From positions 16,109-80,108 of the forward strand of contig MWCY01000012.1 of NCBI GenBank assembly GCA_002070275.1: a stretch of 64,000 nt of DNA, given 5' to 3'. The notes beneath the pieces are model-generated. The model made no database searches. It had not been told where the DNA came from and was given only the letters and a program-made list of their open reading frames with translations. The DNA is from Candidatus Hydrogenedentes bacterium ADurb.Bin170 (GTDB lineage: Bacteria > Hydrogenedentota > Hydrogenedentia > Hydrogenedentales > CAITNO01). Shown piece by piece: positions 51,872 to 60,712 of the stretch (position 1 is the stretch's first letter; every line of letters starts with the position of its first letter). The translations under genes were made by a program, and so were the position numbers.

Positions 51872-52129
51872 TAAAACATCTTTCCTTGCTTGTGATTCTG
51901 ACCACGAATATTCATAAGTAAATCTCCAGCCATTATAATGAATAGAGATACATTGCAGCAAAGAAGCCGTTGCGACGGGGGGCGGCGGCAGCAAAAAGGC
52001 TCTTTAATTTTCCGATAATCCTGCGACGCTGTGTTTGCACTCCGCTTCGACGGCAGGCATAATATGCAGAGGCCGGGCAACCGATGCTGCGCCCGCCGCT
52101 TCAACCCCTTTTCCGGAATCATACCCTTT

Positions 52130-53218
52130 ATGAAGTTTGTGTTTTATGCATGTGAAACTCGGAAGATCGCTGCTACACGATACCGTGTAGACTCCTTCGT
52201 CCGCCTTCTGGAAGCGGAAGGGCATCATTGCACTGTGTGTGTTCCTGCTTCTGTTTCCATGCGCGAAATACTTTATGAATCTGGCGGGCGTACCGGAAAG
52301 TTTTTCTATCTGCTGCTGGTGCTGCTCACCCGCCTGCTGCAGTTGCGCCATGCGCTCTTCGCCGATGCGGTCTTCTTTCGTGGGCCTCTTTTTCCCTACG
52401 GTCCGCCTCTGCTGGAATGGCTCGTCCTCCGAATCAATCCGCAGGCAGTTGTCGATCTGGATGATGCGCTCTGGGAGCGGCCCGCCTATGTTTCCAGTCC
52501 CTTTCTGCGGTTCGTAAATTTCGGCTGGGCTGCCTTTATGGCAAAGCACTGCCGCTGCGCAGCGGCAGGCAACGGGATCATCCGGGACTATATGGAGTCC
52601 CATGGCTGCCCTGCATTGATTGTGCCCACCTGCATTGACATGGAACTGCATGGGCAAAAGCAATACACTGCCCCCGGCACCAAACCTGTGGTGCTGGGCT
52701 GGACCGGACTGAGCGACAATCTGGGCTATCTGGACACAATTGTTCCTGTACTGGAACGGCTCGCTGCCAAATATCCGATAGAACTTTTTGTCGCTTCGGG
52801 AAAAGCCTATGCCCATGAGGGGAACCTGCCGGTTCGAAATGAAATCTGGCGGACAGATCGGGAAATTGCTATCCTGCAGGTAGCGGATATCGGTCTCATG
52901 CCTCTGGAAGATACGCCGCGGGCGCGGGGCAAATGCGCCTTCAAGGCACTGCAATATATGGGAGTCGGGACACCTGTTGTTCTGTCGCCTGTCGGTATGA
53001 ATCGTGAAATCGTGCAGCACGGCGTAACAGGGTATCTTGCCGACACACCCGACGAATGGGAGTCTGCTCTGGAAAAATTAATCAGCGATGCTTCGGCACG
53101 CGAAAGCATGGGGCGGGCTGCCCGGACTTTTGTCGCCGGACATTACGCCGTCGATCGTTGGTATCCGGCATTCCGCACCCTGCTGATGCAGGCAGCCGGT
53201 AAAGGAAAGAATTTGTAA
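52130..53218 (+). CDS. Glycosyltransferase, GT4-like
   Basis: Transfers a sugar from a nucleotide donor onto a growing polysaccharide. The start at 52130 (MKFVFYACETRKIAATRYRV) begins the N-terminal Rossmann-like lobe; an ATG at 52031 precedes it by 33 unlikely residues. The C-terminal lobe has VVLGWTGLSDNLGYLDTIVP, ADIGLMPLEDTPRARGKCAFKALQYMGVGTPVV (given in part) and the GTGYLADTPDEWE-like end with GVTGYL, typical of GT-B GT4 enzymes. 362 residues. The next gene starts 1 bp after its stop, so they are co-transcribed. Confidence 0.85.
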   Translation: MKFVFYACETRKIAATRYRVDSFVRLLEAEGHHCTVCVPASVSMREILYESGGRTGKFFYLLLVLLTRLLQLRHALFADAVFFRGPLFPYGPPLLEWLVLRINPQAVVDLDDALWERPAYVSSPFLRFVNFGWAAFMAKHCRCAAAGNGIIRDYMESHGCPALIVPTCIDMELHGQKQYTAPGTKPVVLGWTGLSDNLGYLDTIVPVLERLAAKYPIELFVASGKAYAHEGNLPVRNEIWRTDREIAILQVADIGLMPLEDTPRARGKCAFKALQYMGVGTPVVLSPVGMNREIVQHGVTGYLADTPDEWESALEKLISDASARESMGRAARTFVAGHYAVDRWYPAFRTLLMQAAGKGKNL

Positions 53219-53219
53219 A

Positions 53220-54488
53220 ATGCCTTTGCAGCTGGTGAATAACCGTGACATTCATATTGCTCAGGAATGGATCATTCAACTGTCCGCCCTGATGCAGGCG
53301 CCGGACACGCCCGGCTTTGACCCTTTTGACATCAAAGCGCATCCTCTTTTCAAAAAAGCACAGCAGAGGCCCTGGCTTCGAAAAGTTACCACTGTTCTGG
53401 GAGACGCCTTCCCGACAGTACTGCGACGCATGCTCCGTATTGACCGCAGCCTTAATCCGAAGACACCGGCGCTTTTTGCTCTGGGGCACCTGCGGCTCTT
53501 TCAAATTACCGGGGACGGAATTCATCTTGAAAAAGCGAAACACTGCCTTGAACTGCTGCGCAGCCTTGCCTGCCCGACAGAAAGCGGCGGGATCGGATGG
53601 GGATACCCTTTTCCGGTCTCCGGAAAGGGAGTGGCTCTTGCATCCCGTACACCCGTCACGGTGGTGTCCGCCATTGCCGGAGCGGCTTTTCTGCAGGCTG
53701 CTCACATTACCCGGGAAGAACACTGGCTGAACACAGCCCGTAATATATCCGTCTTTTTTCAAAAAGATCTGCCCCGTCTACCGGGAGAAGACTCCTTCTT
53801 CTGCTTTGCCTATGCGCCCGGTGACACACGGCGCATCCATAACGCCAATCTGCTTGCCATAGAGCACATTCTGCACACCGCACGCCTTTCGGAAGAAATA
53901 GGGACAGCGGAAGCTCTTCTGCCTGCCCTTCATTTTTCCCTCGCAGCACAGCGGGAAGACGGCGCCTGGCCTTACGGAGTCCGGGAGCCCGGTGACCCCT
54001 TTGAACCCCGGCTCATGCGGCATGTGGACAATCATCATACGGGTTTTGTTTTACGGTCGCTGCACGGCATCGATTGCGCGGTACCCGGTCTTGTGCCGGA
54101 GCTTGATGCCGTCATCCGTCGGGGCTACCGATTTTACAGGACTCTCTTCAGCACCGTCGGCCGCCCGCTCGAGGAAGGAAGACGCTGGCCGGTAGATATT
54201 CACGCTGCAGCGGAAGGCATTTTGTGTCCCTCTGTTCTAGCCGAGCGCTTCCGTGGCACTGCGAACGATGCTCTGGCTGTCCTTCGCTGGACACATGAGC
54301 ACATGCGGGATGCGGCAACCAGTGCCCCCTGGTACCGGCTCTATCCGTTTTTCGCCTCCCGAATCCTGTACCCACGCTGGAGCCTTGCCTGGATGTTCAG
54401 AGCACTCGCCGAATACCTCTATGCAACACAGGACAACGGTCCCTCCATACAGCAGCACTACAATCTTTCACGCTCTTCCAAAGTCTGA
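53220..54488 (+). CDS. Alpha/alpha-toroid protein of polysaccharide cluster
   Basis: 422 residues, mostly helical, with repeated aromatic/Gly turn motifs (GGIGWGYPFPV, EDGAWPYGV, DNHHTGFVLRSL, RRWPVDIHAAAE). The pattern matches six-hairpin or prenyltransferase-like (alpha/alpha) toroid folds. Related proteins in polysaccharide loci are sometimes misnamed delta-aminolevulinic acid dehydratase. A role in glycan processing, or as a lyase/isomerase-like enzyme, is plausible but unproven. It begins 1 bp after the glycosyltransferase stop. Its last 31 bp overlap the 3' end of the convergent NamZ-fusion gene. Confidence 0.6.
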   Translation: MPLQLVNNRDIHIAQEWIIQLSALMQAPDTPGFDPFDIKAHPLFKKAQQRPWLRKVTTVLGDAFPTVLRRMLRIDRSLNPKTPALFALGHLRLFQITGDGIHLEKAKHCLELLRSLACPTESGGIGWGYPFPVSGKGVALASRTPVTVVSAIAGAAFLQAAHITREEHWLNTARNISVFFQKDLPRLPGEDSFFCFAYAPGDTRRIHNANLLAIEHILHTARLSEEIGTAEALLPALHFSLAAQREDGAWPYGVREPGDPFEPRLMRHVDNHHTGFVLRSLHGIDCAVPGLVPELDAVIRRGYRFYRTLFSTVGRPLEEGRRWPVDIHAAAEGILCPSVLAERFRGTANDALAVLRWTHEHMRDAATSAPWYRLYPFFASRILYPRWSLAWMFRALAEYLYATQDNGPSIQQHYNLSRSSKV

Positions 54489-56671
54489 TACAGCCGCGGG
54501 CGCCGCAGGGAGAAGTCTTCCAGACTCTCGCGCATAGACTCAAGAATCCCATTCACGGGAAGCCCGCCCTGCAGGGCTGTGCGCAGATACGGCCCACCTG
54601 CCAGCACATCAAAGAAAGGTCGCCATTGCAGCTCAGGATGCCGCTTATGAATTGCGCTGAGCACTGCCGTCACCATGGCAAAAGGCCGGATAGTGCGTCG
54701 ATCCGTAATTTCGAATTCAATACCGTGGCAAAGTTGATCCTTGTATTCCGGATTCGCCGCCTTACCCGGAATGGACTTTGGAATATAAAGAGCCGGCTTC
54801 AATGTGCAGCCTTCCAGTGCCGACGGCTCCACCGCCGCAATCACCTCTTCGGCCTTCAGCCAGGGCGCGCCACAGATTCTGAACGGTCTTTCGGTACCTC
54901 TGCCTTCATTCATATTCACGCCTTCAAAAAGGCAGGTGCCAATATAAAGCAGCGCCGTATCAGGAGTCGGGATATTGGGCGAAGGTGGTGTCCAGGGAAG
55001 TGCGCTTTCAGGATGGGTGAAATCATACCACCAGTTTTCCGCCTTAACAATGCGAAGTTCCAGTTTTTTCCCCTTAAAAAATTGCTCCTGAAAAAAGAGT
55101 GCCACCTCACCCAGGGTCATGCCATGCCGTACAGGAACAGGTGCACAACACACAGCCGTACCAAATTCTTCAGCAGGCTTTCCTTCAAGAACAAGACCGC
55201 CCAGCGGATTGGGTCTGTCCAGCACGAGCACAGGAATCTGCGCTTCCGCACAGCTCGCCATGCATTCCTTCATGGTCGCCATATAAGTGTAGTACCGTGC
55301 GCCAATATCCGGCAGATCCACCACAAACAAATCGATCCCCTGCAGGTCTTTCCGATCAGGAGCACTTTTACCTCCATAGAGACTGATGACAGGAACAGTC
55401 CCGTCCTTTTTCGAGCCGACAGCCTCGCCCGCTTCCGCTTCGCCCTGAAAGCCGTGCTCAGGGCTGAAAAAGCGCATCACGGTCGCCGCCCCGGACTGCC
55501 CGAGCACCAGCGCGGCAGAACGGCCTGTCTGATCCTGAGCGGCGCTGTTGGTTAAAACGCCCAGCCGTTTTCCTTTGATCTCTTCGAAATCATTGCGAAC
55601 AAGGGCATCAAGGCCCGTATGCGCATTCGCACTGTTTTTATAAAAAAGAGAAGCGACTTTTGAATAAAACGTACGGCGCAGCGCACCATTGTTTCTGTGG
55701 GACACATCAGGATGACAGGTATTGCTCAGGAGCACCGCATATACTCCTGTGCTTCTGTCCATCCACATACTCGTACCTGTCCAGCCTGTATGCCCGAAGG
55801 CCGTTCGGGACGGAAGATATCCATTGGCACCACTGGTCCAGGGATCAATCCACCATCCCAGACCCTGCCAGGGATAACCGGGCACCTGACCCTCCCGTGT
55901 GATATCTGTAAGCGTTGCTTCAGACAGAATTTTTCCGGAGAGCAGCGCCTGACAAAACAATTCCAGATCGGCCGCCGTACTGAACAGCCCGGCATGCCCG
56001 GAAACACCGCCCATAGCAAAGGCGTTCTGATCATGCACTTCTCCGCGGATCAGCCGCTTTCTCCAGGAACACTTTTCCGTAGGAGCGCAACGTTCTTTGA
56101 AAGACGGTGCCGGTTTAAAAAACGTGTTCACCATTTTCAGCGGTTGAAAAATCTGTTCACGACAAAACACATCAAAAGACTCATGAGTGATTTCTTCAAT
56201 GACACGGGTCAGCAGGATAAAGCCGAGATCAGAATATACCCGGGTGCCCCGCTGATCCCGGGATGCCGCCAGACGGGCGATAGCGTCCGTGTAAGCGAGC
56301 GGTCCGCTGAGCTCTGTGTAAAATGCTTTCCAGCTCACCAGCCCGGCCGTATGCGTCAGGACCTGGCGGATCGACACTTTATCCAGATTTGCCAGAGGAA
56401 GATAACGGTAGAGAGCATCATCCAGATCCAGCTGGGCTTGTTCACGCAACAGGAGCACACTGGTCGTAGTGGCAATCACTTTTGTCAATGATGCCAGATC
56501 ATAAATCGTTTCCGTGTCGGCACGTTCTTTTTCAGGAACGAGCGCACGGAAGCCGGTTGCCCCTTTAAAAATAGTCCGGCCGTTTTCACCCACACAGGCA
56601 ACGGCACCGGGGGCCTGTGCATCGGCAACAGCGCGCGAAAGAGCGGACATCAAATAATCGTGTGGCTGCAT
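54458..56671 (-). CDS. Serine hydrolase (class C beta-lactamase-like) fused to NamZ-type DUF1343 muramidase
   Basis: Residues 1-355 form a beta-lactamase/penicillin-binding-like serine hydrolase. S-x-x-K is SLTK (Ser 61, Lys 64). The usual Y-x-N reads Y146-S-D148. The third motif is HTGWTG. Residues 360-737 are DUF1343 (NamZ exo-beta-N-acetylmuramidase): GVLTNSAAQD, FSPEHGFQGEAEAGEAV, VISLYGG, VVDLPDIGARYYTYMATM, VLDRPNPLGG and GVNMNEGRGTERPF. Fusions of these two domains are known in databases. No signal peptide is visible, so a cytoplasmic or unusual export route is possible. The protein probably trims MurNAc-peptide fragments in peptidoglycan recycling; the LysM-NagZ at 32301 would complement it. 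Confidence 0.88.
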   Translation of the reverse strand: MQPHDYLMSALSRAVADAQAPGAVACVGENGRTIFKGATGFRALVPEKERADTETIYDLASLTKVIATTTSVLLLREQAQLDLDDALYRYLPLANLDKVSIRQVLTHTAGLVSWKAFYTELSGPLAYTDAIARLAASRDQRGTRVYSDLGFILLTRVIEEITHESFDVFCREQIFQPLKMVNTFFKPAPSFKERCAPTEKCSWRKRLIRGEVHDQNAFAMGGVSGHAGLFSTAADLELFCQALLSGKILSEATLTDITREGQVPGYPWQGLGWWIDPWTSGANGYLPSRTAFGHTGWTGTSMWMDRSTGVYAVLLSNTCHPDVSHRNNGALRRTFYSKVASLFYKNSANAHTGLDALVRNDFEEIKGKRLGVLTNSAAQDQTGRSAALVLGQSGAATVMRFFSPEHGFQGEAEAGEAVGSKKDGTVPVISLYGGKSAPDRKDLQGIDLFVVDLPDIGARYYTYMATMKECMASCAEAQIPVLVLDRPNPLGGLVLEGKPAEEFGTAVCCAPVPVRHGMTLGEVALFFQEQFFKGKKLELRIVKAENWWYDFTHPESALPWTPPSPNIPTPDTALLYIGTCLFEGVNMNEGRGTERPFRICGAPWLKAEEVIAAVEPSALEGCTLKPALYIPKSIPGKAANPEYKDQLCHGIEFEITDRRTIRPFAMVTAVLSAIHKRHPELQWRPFFDVLAGGPYLRTALQGGLPVNGILESMRESLEDFSLRRPRLYQTLEERERL

Positions 56672-56834
56672 GCTGGATTTCCATTTTAAAAACAGGTCTG
56701 AAATTGCTGCGATTATAAGCCGGTCGGATCGTTAAAAAAAAATAGCGCCTCTTCCGATTCTTTTTTAAAGGATGAGAAGGGGCGCTTATAACAATCAGGT
56801 TCGACGCCGTGCTTTTGGCACTGCATCTACATGG

Positions 56835-57170
56835 CTATTTTTTCGCCGGCGCTTTTTTCACGACTGCTTTCTTGGCTGCGGGCTTCGCTGCCGGTTTCGC
56901 GGCTGCTTTCTTGACTGCCGGTTTTGCTGCCGGTTTCGCGGCTGCTTTCTTGACTACCGGTTTTGCTGCCGGTTTTGCTGCCGGTTTCGCGGCTGCTTTC
57001 TTGACTGCCGGTTTTGCTGCAGGCTTTGCGGCTGCTTTCTTGACTGCAGGTTTCGCGGCTGGCTTCGCCGCAGCTTTTTCTGCAACTTTTGCCGCAGGCT
57101 TTGCAGCCGCTTTCTTCACGGCCGCTTTCTTGGCAGGGGCTTTTTTCTCAGAGGCTTTCTTTTCGACCAT
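56835..57170 (-). CDS. Histone H1-like Lys/Ala-rich DNA-binding protein
   Basis: 111 residues made almost entirely of Lys, Ala, Pro and Val in repeats such as KKAAAKPAAKPAVKK, the composition of bacterial histone H1-like (HctB/AlgP-like) proteins that bind DNA non-specifically. AAGGAG 7 bases before the ATG shows it is translated on the minus strand; the plus-strand open frames here are shadows. It has its own ribosome site and probably its own promoter in the 57171-57647 gap. It may compact the nucleoid. Confidence 0.85.
   Translation of the reverse strand: MVEKKASEKKAPAKKAAVKKAAAKPAAKVAEKAAAKPAAKPAVKKAAAKPAAKPAVKKAAAKPAAKPAAKPVVKKAAAKPAAKPAVKKAAAKPAAKPAAKKAVVKKAPAKK
56850..57150 (-). repeat. 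Imperfect tandem repeats in the H1-like gene
   Basis: Repeated Lys-Pro-Ala-Ala codon blocks (period mostly 12-48 bp) form the coding sequence. On the plus strand they appear as GCTGCTTTCTTGACTGCCGG-like repeats. In-frame copy changes would be tolerated. Confidence 0.7.
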
Positions 57171-57647
57171 TTGGCTTCTCCTTCTTGTTAAGCCTTAGTG
57201 AACAGTATGCCGGCTGTACAACCACATGGTGCAAGCCGGGATTGCGACCCATGCACATATGAAATCGCAACCTGTAACAGATCACACTCTGTTAACGCCC
57301 AATTCAAATAATCAGCAGAAAGCTATCTACTGATTGCCCTTATTATCATCATATTTTATGTCCTATTTCAAATCCATAAGTTTCTTATTTATCATGGAAA
57401 TAGTTACTGACTAAAAACCGACCATTGCGCATTTTTAAAAGAACCTTTTTCGGAATCTCGTCTTCTTCTCCATATTTATTTGTTTAGTTGTACCAAACTT
57501 GGAGCAGAAAAAACAACTTTTATTCCTCTGCTCAAAAGAAAACTGGCAAGCAGACTATGAATCCCGTGAAATAGATTATTCTCGTGAATTTTATTCTTTC
57601 TGTGTTTTATGAAAAGATAAAAGACAGGTGTTCACAAGAGTCTGCTT
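57171..57647. other. Longest gene-free stretch, AT-rich
   Basis: Between the H1-like and heparinase-like genes. A perfect 7-bp inverted repeat, TAACAGA (57275-57281) and TCTGTTA (57288-57294), could be a small hairpin or operator. No open frame with a ribosome site, no tRNA cloverleaf and no strong terminator were found by eye. Confidence 0.5.
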
Positions 57648-59375
57648 TTAACTCTCAAGGTTTGGCAGCCATCGAATCTGATAAGCCCGGGAGCCAGCCT
57701 CGCCAGGACGGCCCAGGAGGGTCAGAACGGTGCCGGATTGCATTACTCCGAATTTCGGAAAATAGGAACACATCTCCAATTGTGAAGATTCTATATATTC
57801 TATATTTCGGATCGTTAGCAAAACACGCACTTTGTCACGAATAATCAGCAGCTCACGGTCGGGCTCGTGCCAGTGCACTGTGCAGGCAGGATGAAAATGA
57901 ATATGCGATATCGGCGAACCGTCAAGGCAGTCCGGGCTCAAATAGTCGCATATTTCCCAGCATACGGATTGGGCATCAAATTCTATTCGACGGTGATATA
58001 CCCCGCCCTGATAGTACTTTACCGCTCCCGCGAAGCGGCAGCCTTTTTCCGTTTTTTGTAATGATGCAGGAAGTGCCTCAGCACGCCGTGCCATACGAAA
58101 GTTCGACCAATGTTCCGCCTGCTCTCTGCCTTCGGGAGTCAGAACATTGTGCGCCGAAGTGCTCCTGCAATGGGCACGGTAAGGACTCTCGGCGTAGCCG
58201 TGCGTTCCGGTGTCCACGATAATGCGCTTACCGCTCAGGCTTAACTCGTAGGAGAGCATATCCCCGTGACTGTGCGCAGCCTGATGAGCAGGAGAAGGCG
58301 CCGCTGTTTTTACAATCATGACAGACCCGGCACAAAAGTCACCGAGCAGAAAATAACCGGAAGCCGGGCAGGCGAGACTGCAGTCGGTACGCTGTATATC
58401 GACAGTGCAGGCAGTGTCCGTTAAAACGTCCGCACAGGCACACAACACCTGAGGAAGGGGAGACTCATTCAGCGAGGCATCTCCGAAGAGCGGTATGTCG
58501 CCGTCAGGATGGCAGAGCACCCTTGTAAAGGAAGCCATTTTCCTGATGGCGGAAACAAGAAAAGAAGGTGCTTCTTGCAGCAGGCTCAGAACGATCAGGC
58601 TGTCCCACAGAAGTTCATTATGATAGAGAAGACTTCGCTCAACATGCCCGCCGTCCGGAAGGATTTGCTTTTCCAACTCTGCCTTCAGCAGCGCCGTTCC
58701 GTACCGGCAGATACGGCTGTCTTCCAGCAGACTCCCGGCAAGCGTCAGAGCCAGGGCATTTTTCAGCAGATGATTTCCCTGCAGATCATGTTCCGCTGTA
58801 TGGTAAAGCCAACGTGCCTGCTGTGCGTAGGATTGAATGATATCCTTATCTTTGATGTGATAAACAGCCAGGAGGACCGGCCAGGAAATCAGACGCTCTG
58901 AAAGGGGCCAGCCGTCCCATCCTACTCCCCTGCCGGGCGGATTGTGTCTTATCCAGTTGTGCATCCAGACAAGTACCCGGTCACGGTCTCCCAGATGCGG
59001 CGTCAGCAGCGGAGCCATGGAAAATTCCCGCGCTCCCCGAAAACCGTGAAGGTGATACAGCCAGAGTTTCGGAAGGTCCTGCCGCTGCCAGAGAAGCACT
59101 TCGTCCTCTTGAAAAGTACGGTTCAAATAATGAAACTGAAATTTACGAAGGGCATCCAGTGAAATGCGTTCTGTCGCCCCTTTTTCGGCAGCAGTGGAAA
59201 GCAGCGTCCGCAATGTATCCGGATACACAGGGTCGAACCATGCTTTCCGGAAGGGACATAAAAGCGAAAATCGTGCACGGCCGCGACGCAGAGGACGAAA
59301 CAGACGAAAGACAATCTGTCTCCAGGATAGGAAATGAAGGCTGTGCCAGTAAAGCCGCCAGTCGACAGTAGTCAC
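57648..59375 (-). CDS. Heparinase II/III-family protein
   Basis: A polysaccharide lyase-like enzyme or relative acting on uronic-acid glycans. The N-terminal alpha/alpha-toroid part contains GWDGWPLSERLISW and ILPDGGHVERSLLYH; the C-terminal beta-sandwich part contains the motif HSHGDMLSYELSLSGKRIIVD (first 20 given in part) with a candidate catalytic His. The start is GTG 59375, whose GTGA overlaps the stop of the glycerate kinase gene, so translation is coupled. 575 residues. No signal peptide is evident, so it may be cytoplasmic or exported otherwise. Proteins of this type often sit in exopolysaccharide clusters. Confidence 0.82.
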   Translation of the reverse strand: MTTVDWRLYWHSLHFLSWRQIVFRLFRPLRRGRARFSLLCPFRKAWFDPVYPDTLRTLLSTAAEKGATERISLDALRKFQFHYLNRTFQEDEVLLWQRQDLPKLWLYHLHGFRGAREFSMAPLLTPHLGDRDRVLVWMHNWIRHNPPGRGVGWDGWPLSERLISWPVLLAVYHIKDKDIIQSYAQQARWLYHTAEHDLQGNHLLKNALALTLAGSLLEDSRICRYGTALLKAELEKQILPDGGHVERSLLYHNELLWDSLIVLSLLQEAPSFLVSAIRKMASFTRVLCHPDGDIPLFGDASLNESPLPQVLCACADVLTDTACTVDIQRTDCSLACPASGYFLLGDFCAGSVMIVKTAAPSPAHQAAHSHGDMLSYELSLSGKRIIVDTGTHGYAESPYRAHCRSTSAHNVLTPEGREQAEHWSNFRMARRAEALPASLQKTEKGCRFAGAVKYYQGGVYHRRIEFDAQSVCWEICDYLSPDCLDGSPISHIHFHPACTVHWHEPDRELLIIRDKVRVLLTIRNIEYIESSQLEMCSYFPKFGVMQSGTVLTLLGRPGEAGSRAYQIRWLPNLES

Positions 59376-60523
59376 TGTTTTTTCCTCTTCAGTGCAGCCA
59401 CGGTACGCATCAGGTTTCGGGCAGTCTGTTCCAAATGAGCGGCAGCTGTGCGCAGCGCTTCTTTTTCTTCCATGGGGAAGGGCGCAATGGGAAAGACGGC
59501 TGTGACTCCTGCATCGTACAGTGTCTGCAAATCACCGCTTATTTTTCCGGCAAGTACAAACAAAGGAACACCATGCCGGCGGGCAACGCCTGCAACACCG
59601 GATAGCACTTTGCCCTGAGTGGACTGCCCATCTACACGCCCTTCACCGGAAATAATAGCAGCTGCATCAGCACAGTGTTCTTCAAAATCTCCATAGGCGG
59701 ATAATACAAGGTCTATCCCTGAACGAAGTGCCGCACCGGCAAACGCGGCAAGACCGGCGCCAAGTCCTCCCGCCGCTCCGGCACCGGGAAGCATCGGGTG
59801 AAAAGGCGGACAGGCCGCTTCCAGCAGAAACCCGTAATGCCTGAGCGCTGCATCCAACACAGCAACCTGTTCGGCATCAGCACCTTTCTGAGGGCCGTAT
59901 ACGACGGAAGCCCCTCTTGCACCGCACAACGGGCTCGTCACATCGCAGGCACCTATGACCTCCGTGCTCTTCAGGCGCGGATCAAGCCGGGAACAGTCGA
60001 TAACAGCCAGAGAAGCCAGGGCAGCGCCGCCCCAAGAAAGCTCCTCTCCCTCATGATTTTTTAAGGACACACCGAGCGCCTGTGCCATTCCTGCACCGCC
60101 GTCATTGGTGGCACTGCCGCCGAGACCGACTATAAGCCTGCGTGCACCGGCGTCCAGGGCGCTCCGCATTAATTCACCGACACCGTATGTTGTAGTAAAA
60201 AGAGGATTTCTTTTTTCCGGATCGATCAGGTGAATTCCGGCAGCCTGTGCCATTTCGATCACTGCAGTTTTTCCGTCTGACAGCAAAGCGAAAGATGCTC
60301 TGACTTTTTCGCCGAGCGGTCCGCTAACACTCTTTTCATGAATAGATCCACCAGCGGCATGTACCAGCACCTGCAGCAATCCTTCGCCGCCATCAGCTAG
60401 AGGACGACGAATTATATCTTCAGAAGAAGCACCGCCAGACAGCAGCCCCCGGGCTATGGCGTCTGTCACGCTGAAAACATCCAGGCACTCTTTAAAGGAA
60501 TCAGGTGCGATCAGAATCTTCAA
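59372..60523 (-). CDS. glxK: Glycerate kinase (GlxK/GarK family)
   Basis: Phosphorylates glycerate, most likely to 2-phosphoglycerate. The family signatures are MKILIAPDSFKECLDVFSVTDAI at the N terminus (first 20 in part), PLADGGEGLLQVL, GLGGSATNDGGAGMAQALG, CDVTSPLCGARGASVVYGPQKGA (in part) and GEGRVDGQSTQGKV. 383 residues, normal. The 3' end overlaps the heparinase-like start by 4 bp (GTGA). The pairing is metabolically odd, since glycerate comes from photorespiration-like, serine or glucarate routes, and none of those genes is nearby. Confidence 0.93.
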   Translation of the reverse strand: MKILIAPDSFKECLDVFSVTDAIARGLLSGGASSEDIIRRPLADGGEGLLQVLVHAAGGSIHEKSVSGPLGEKVRASFALLSDGKTAVIEMAQAAGIHLIDPEKRNPLFTTTYGVGELMRSALDAGARRLIVGLGGSATNDGGAGMAQALGVSLKNHEGEELSWGGAALASLAVIDCSRLDPRLKSTEVIGACDVTSPLCGARGASVVYGPQKGADAEQVAVLDAALRHYGFLLEAACPPFHPMLPGAGAAGGLGAGLAAFAGAALRSGIDLVLSAYGDFEEHCADAAAIISGEGRVDGQSTQGKVLSGVAGVARRHGVPLFVLAGKISGDLQTLYDAGVTAVFPIAPFPMEEKEALRTAAAHLEQTARNLMRTVAALKRKKQ

Positions 60524-60633
60524 AAGAACTGCACTCCATCTCTTATGGTTTACAACACGTCCTTATTATTCGGCAAGATCTCCTGTCCGGTCAAGATTTT
60601 ACAGGCGCCCACTCCTAATTTTTTCAGATGCCC

Positions 60634-60692
60634 GAAAAAAGATCCGCTCCGTTTCCCCAGGAAGGGAAGTCACGGAGCGGACCCGTTTTTTC
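60634..60692. terminator. Bidirectional terminator between glxK and the EGE-repeat gene
   Basis: ATCCGCTCCGT (60642-60652) pairs with ACGGAGCGGA (60672-60681) around a 19-base loop, with A/T runs on both sides (AAAAAA before, TTTTTT after). It ends the minus-strand EGE-repeat gene. Confidence 0.85.
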
Positions 60693-60712
60693 ACAAAACA
60701 GCAGGCAGTTAA

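Noticed and set aside
51932..51939. TATAAT palindrome between rfbC and the GT4-like gene as a divergent promoter
   Set aside because: No -35 or extended TG motif at a proper distance on either strand.
56772..57198. Plus-strand open frames rich in Ala/Phe or Cys/Arg opposite the H1-like gene
   Set aside because: They are shadows of a repetitive minus-strand gene that has a clear AAGGAG ribosome site.
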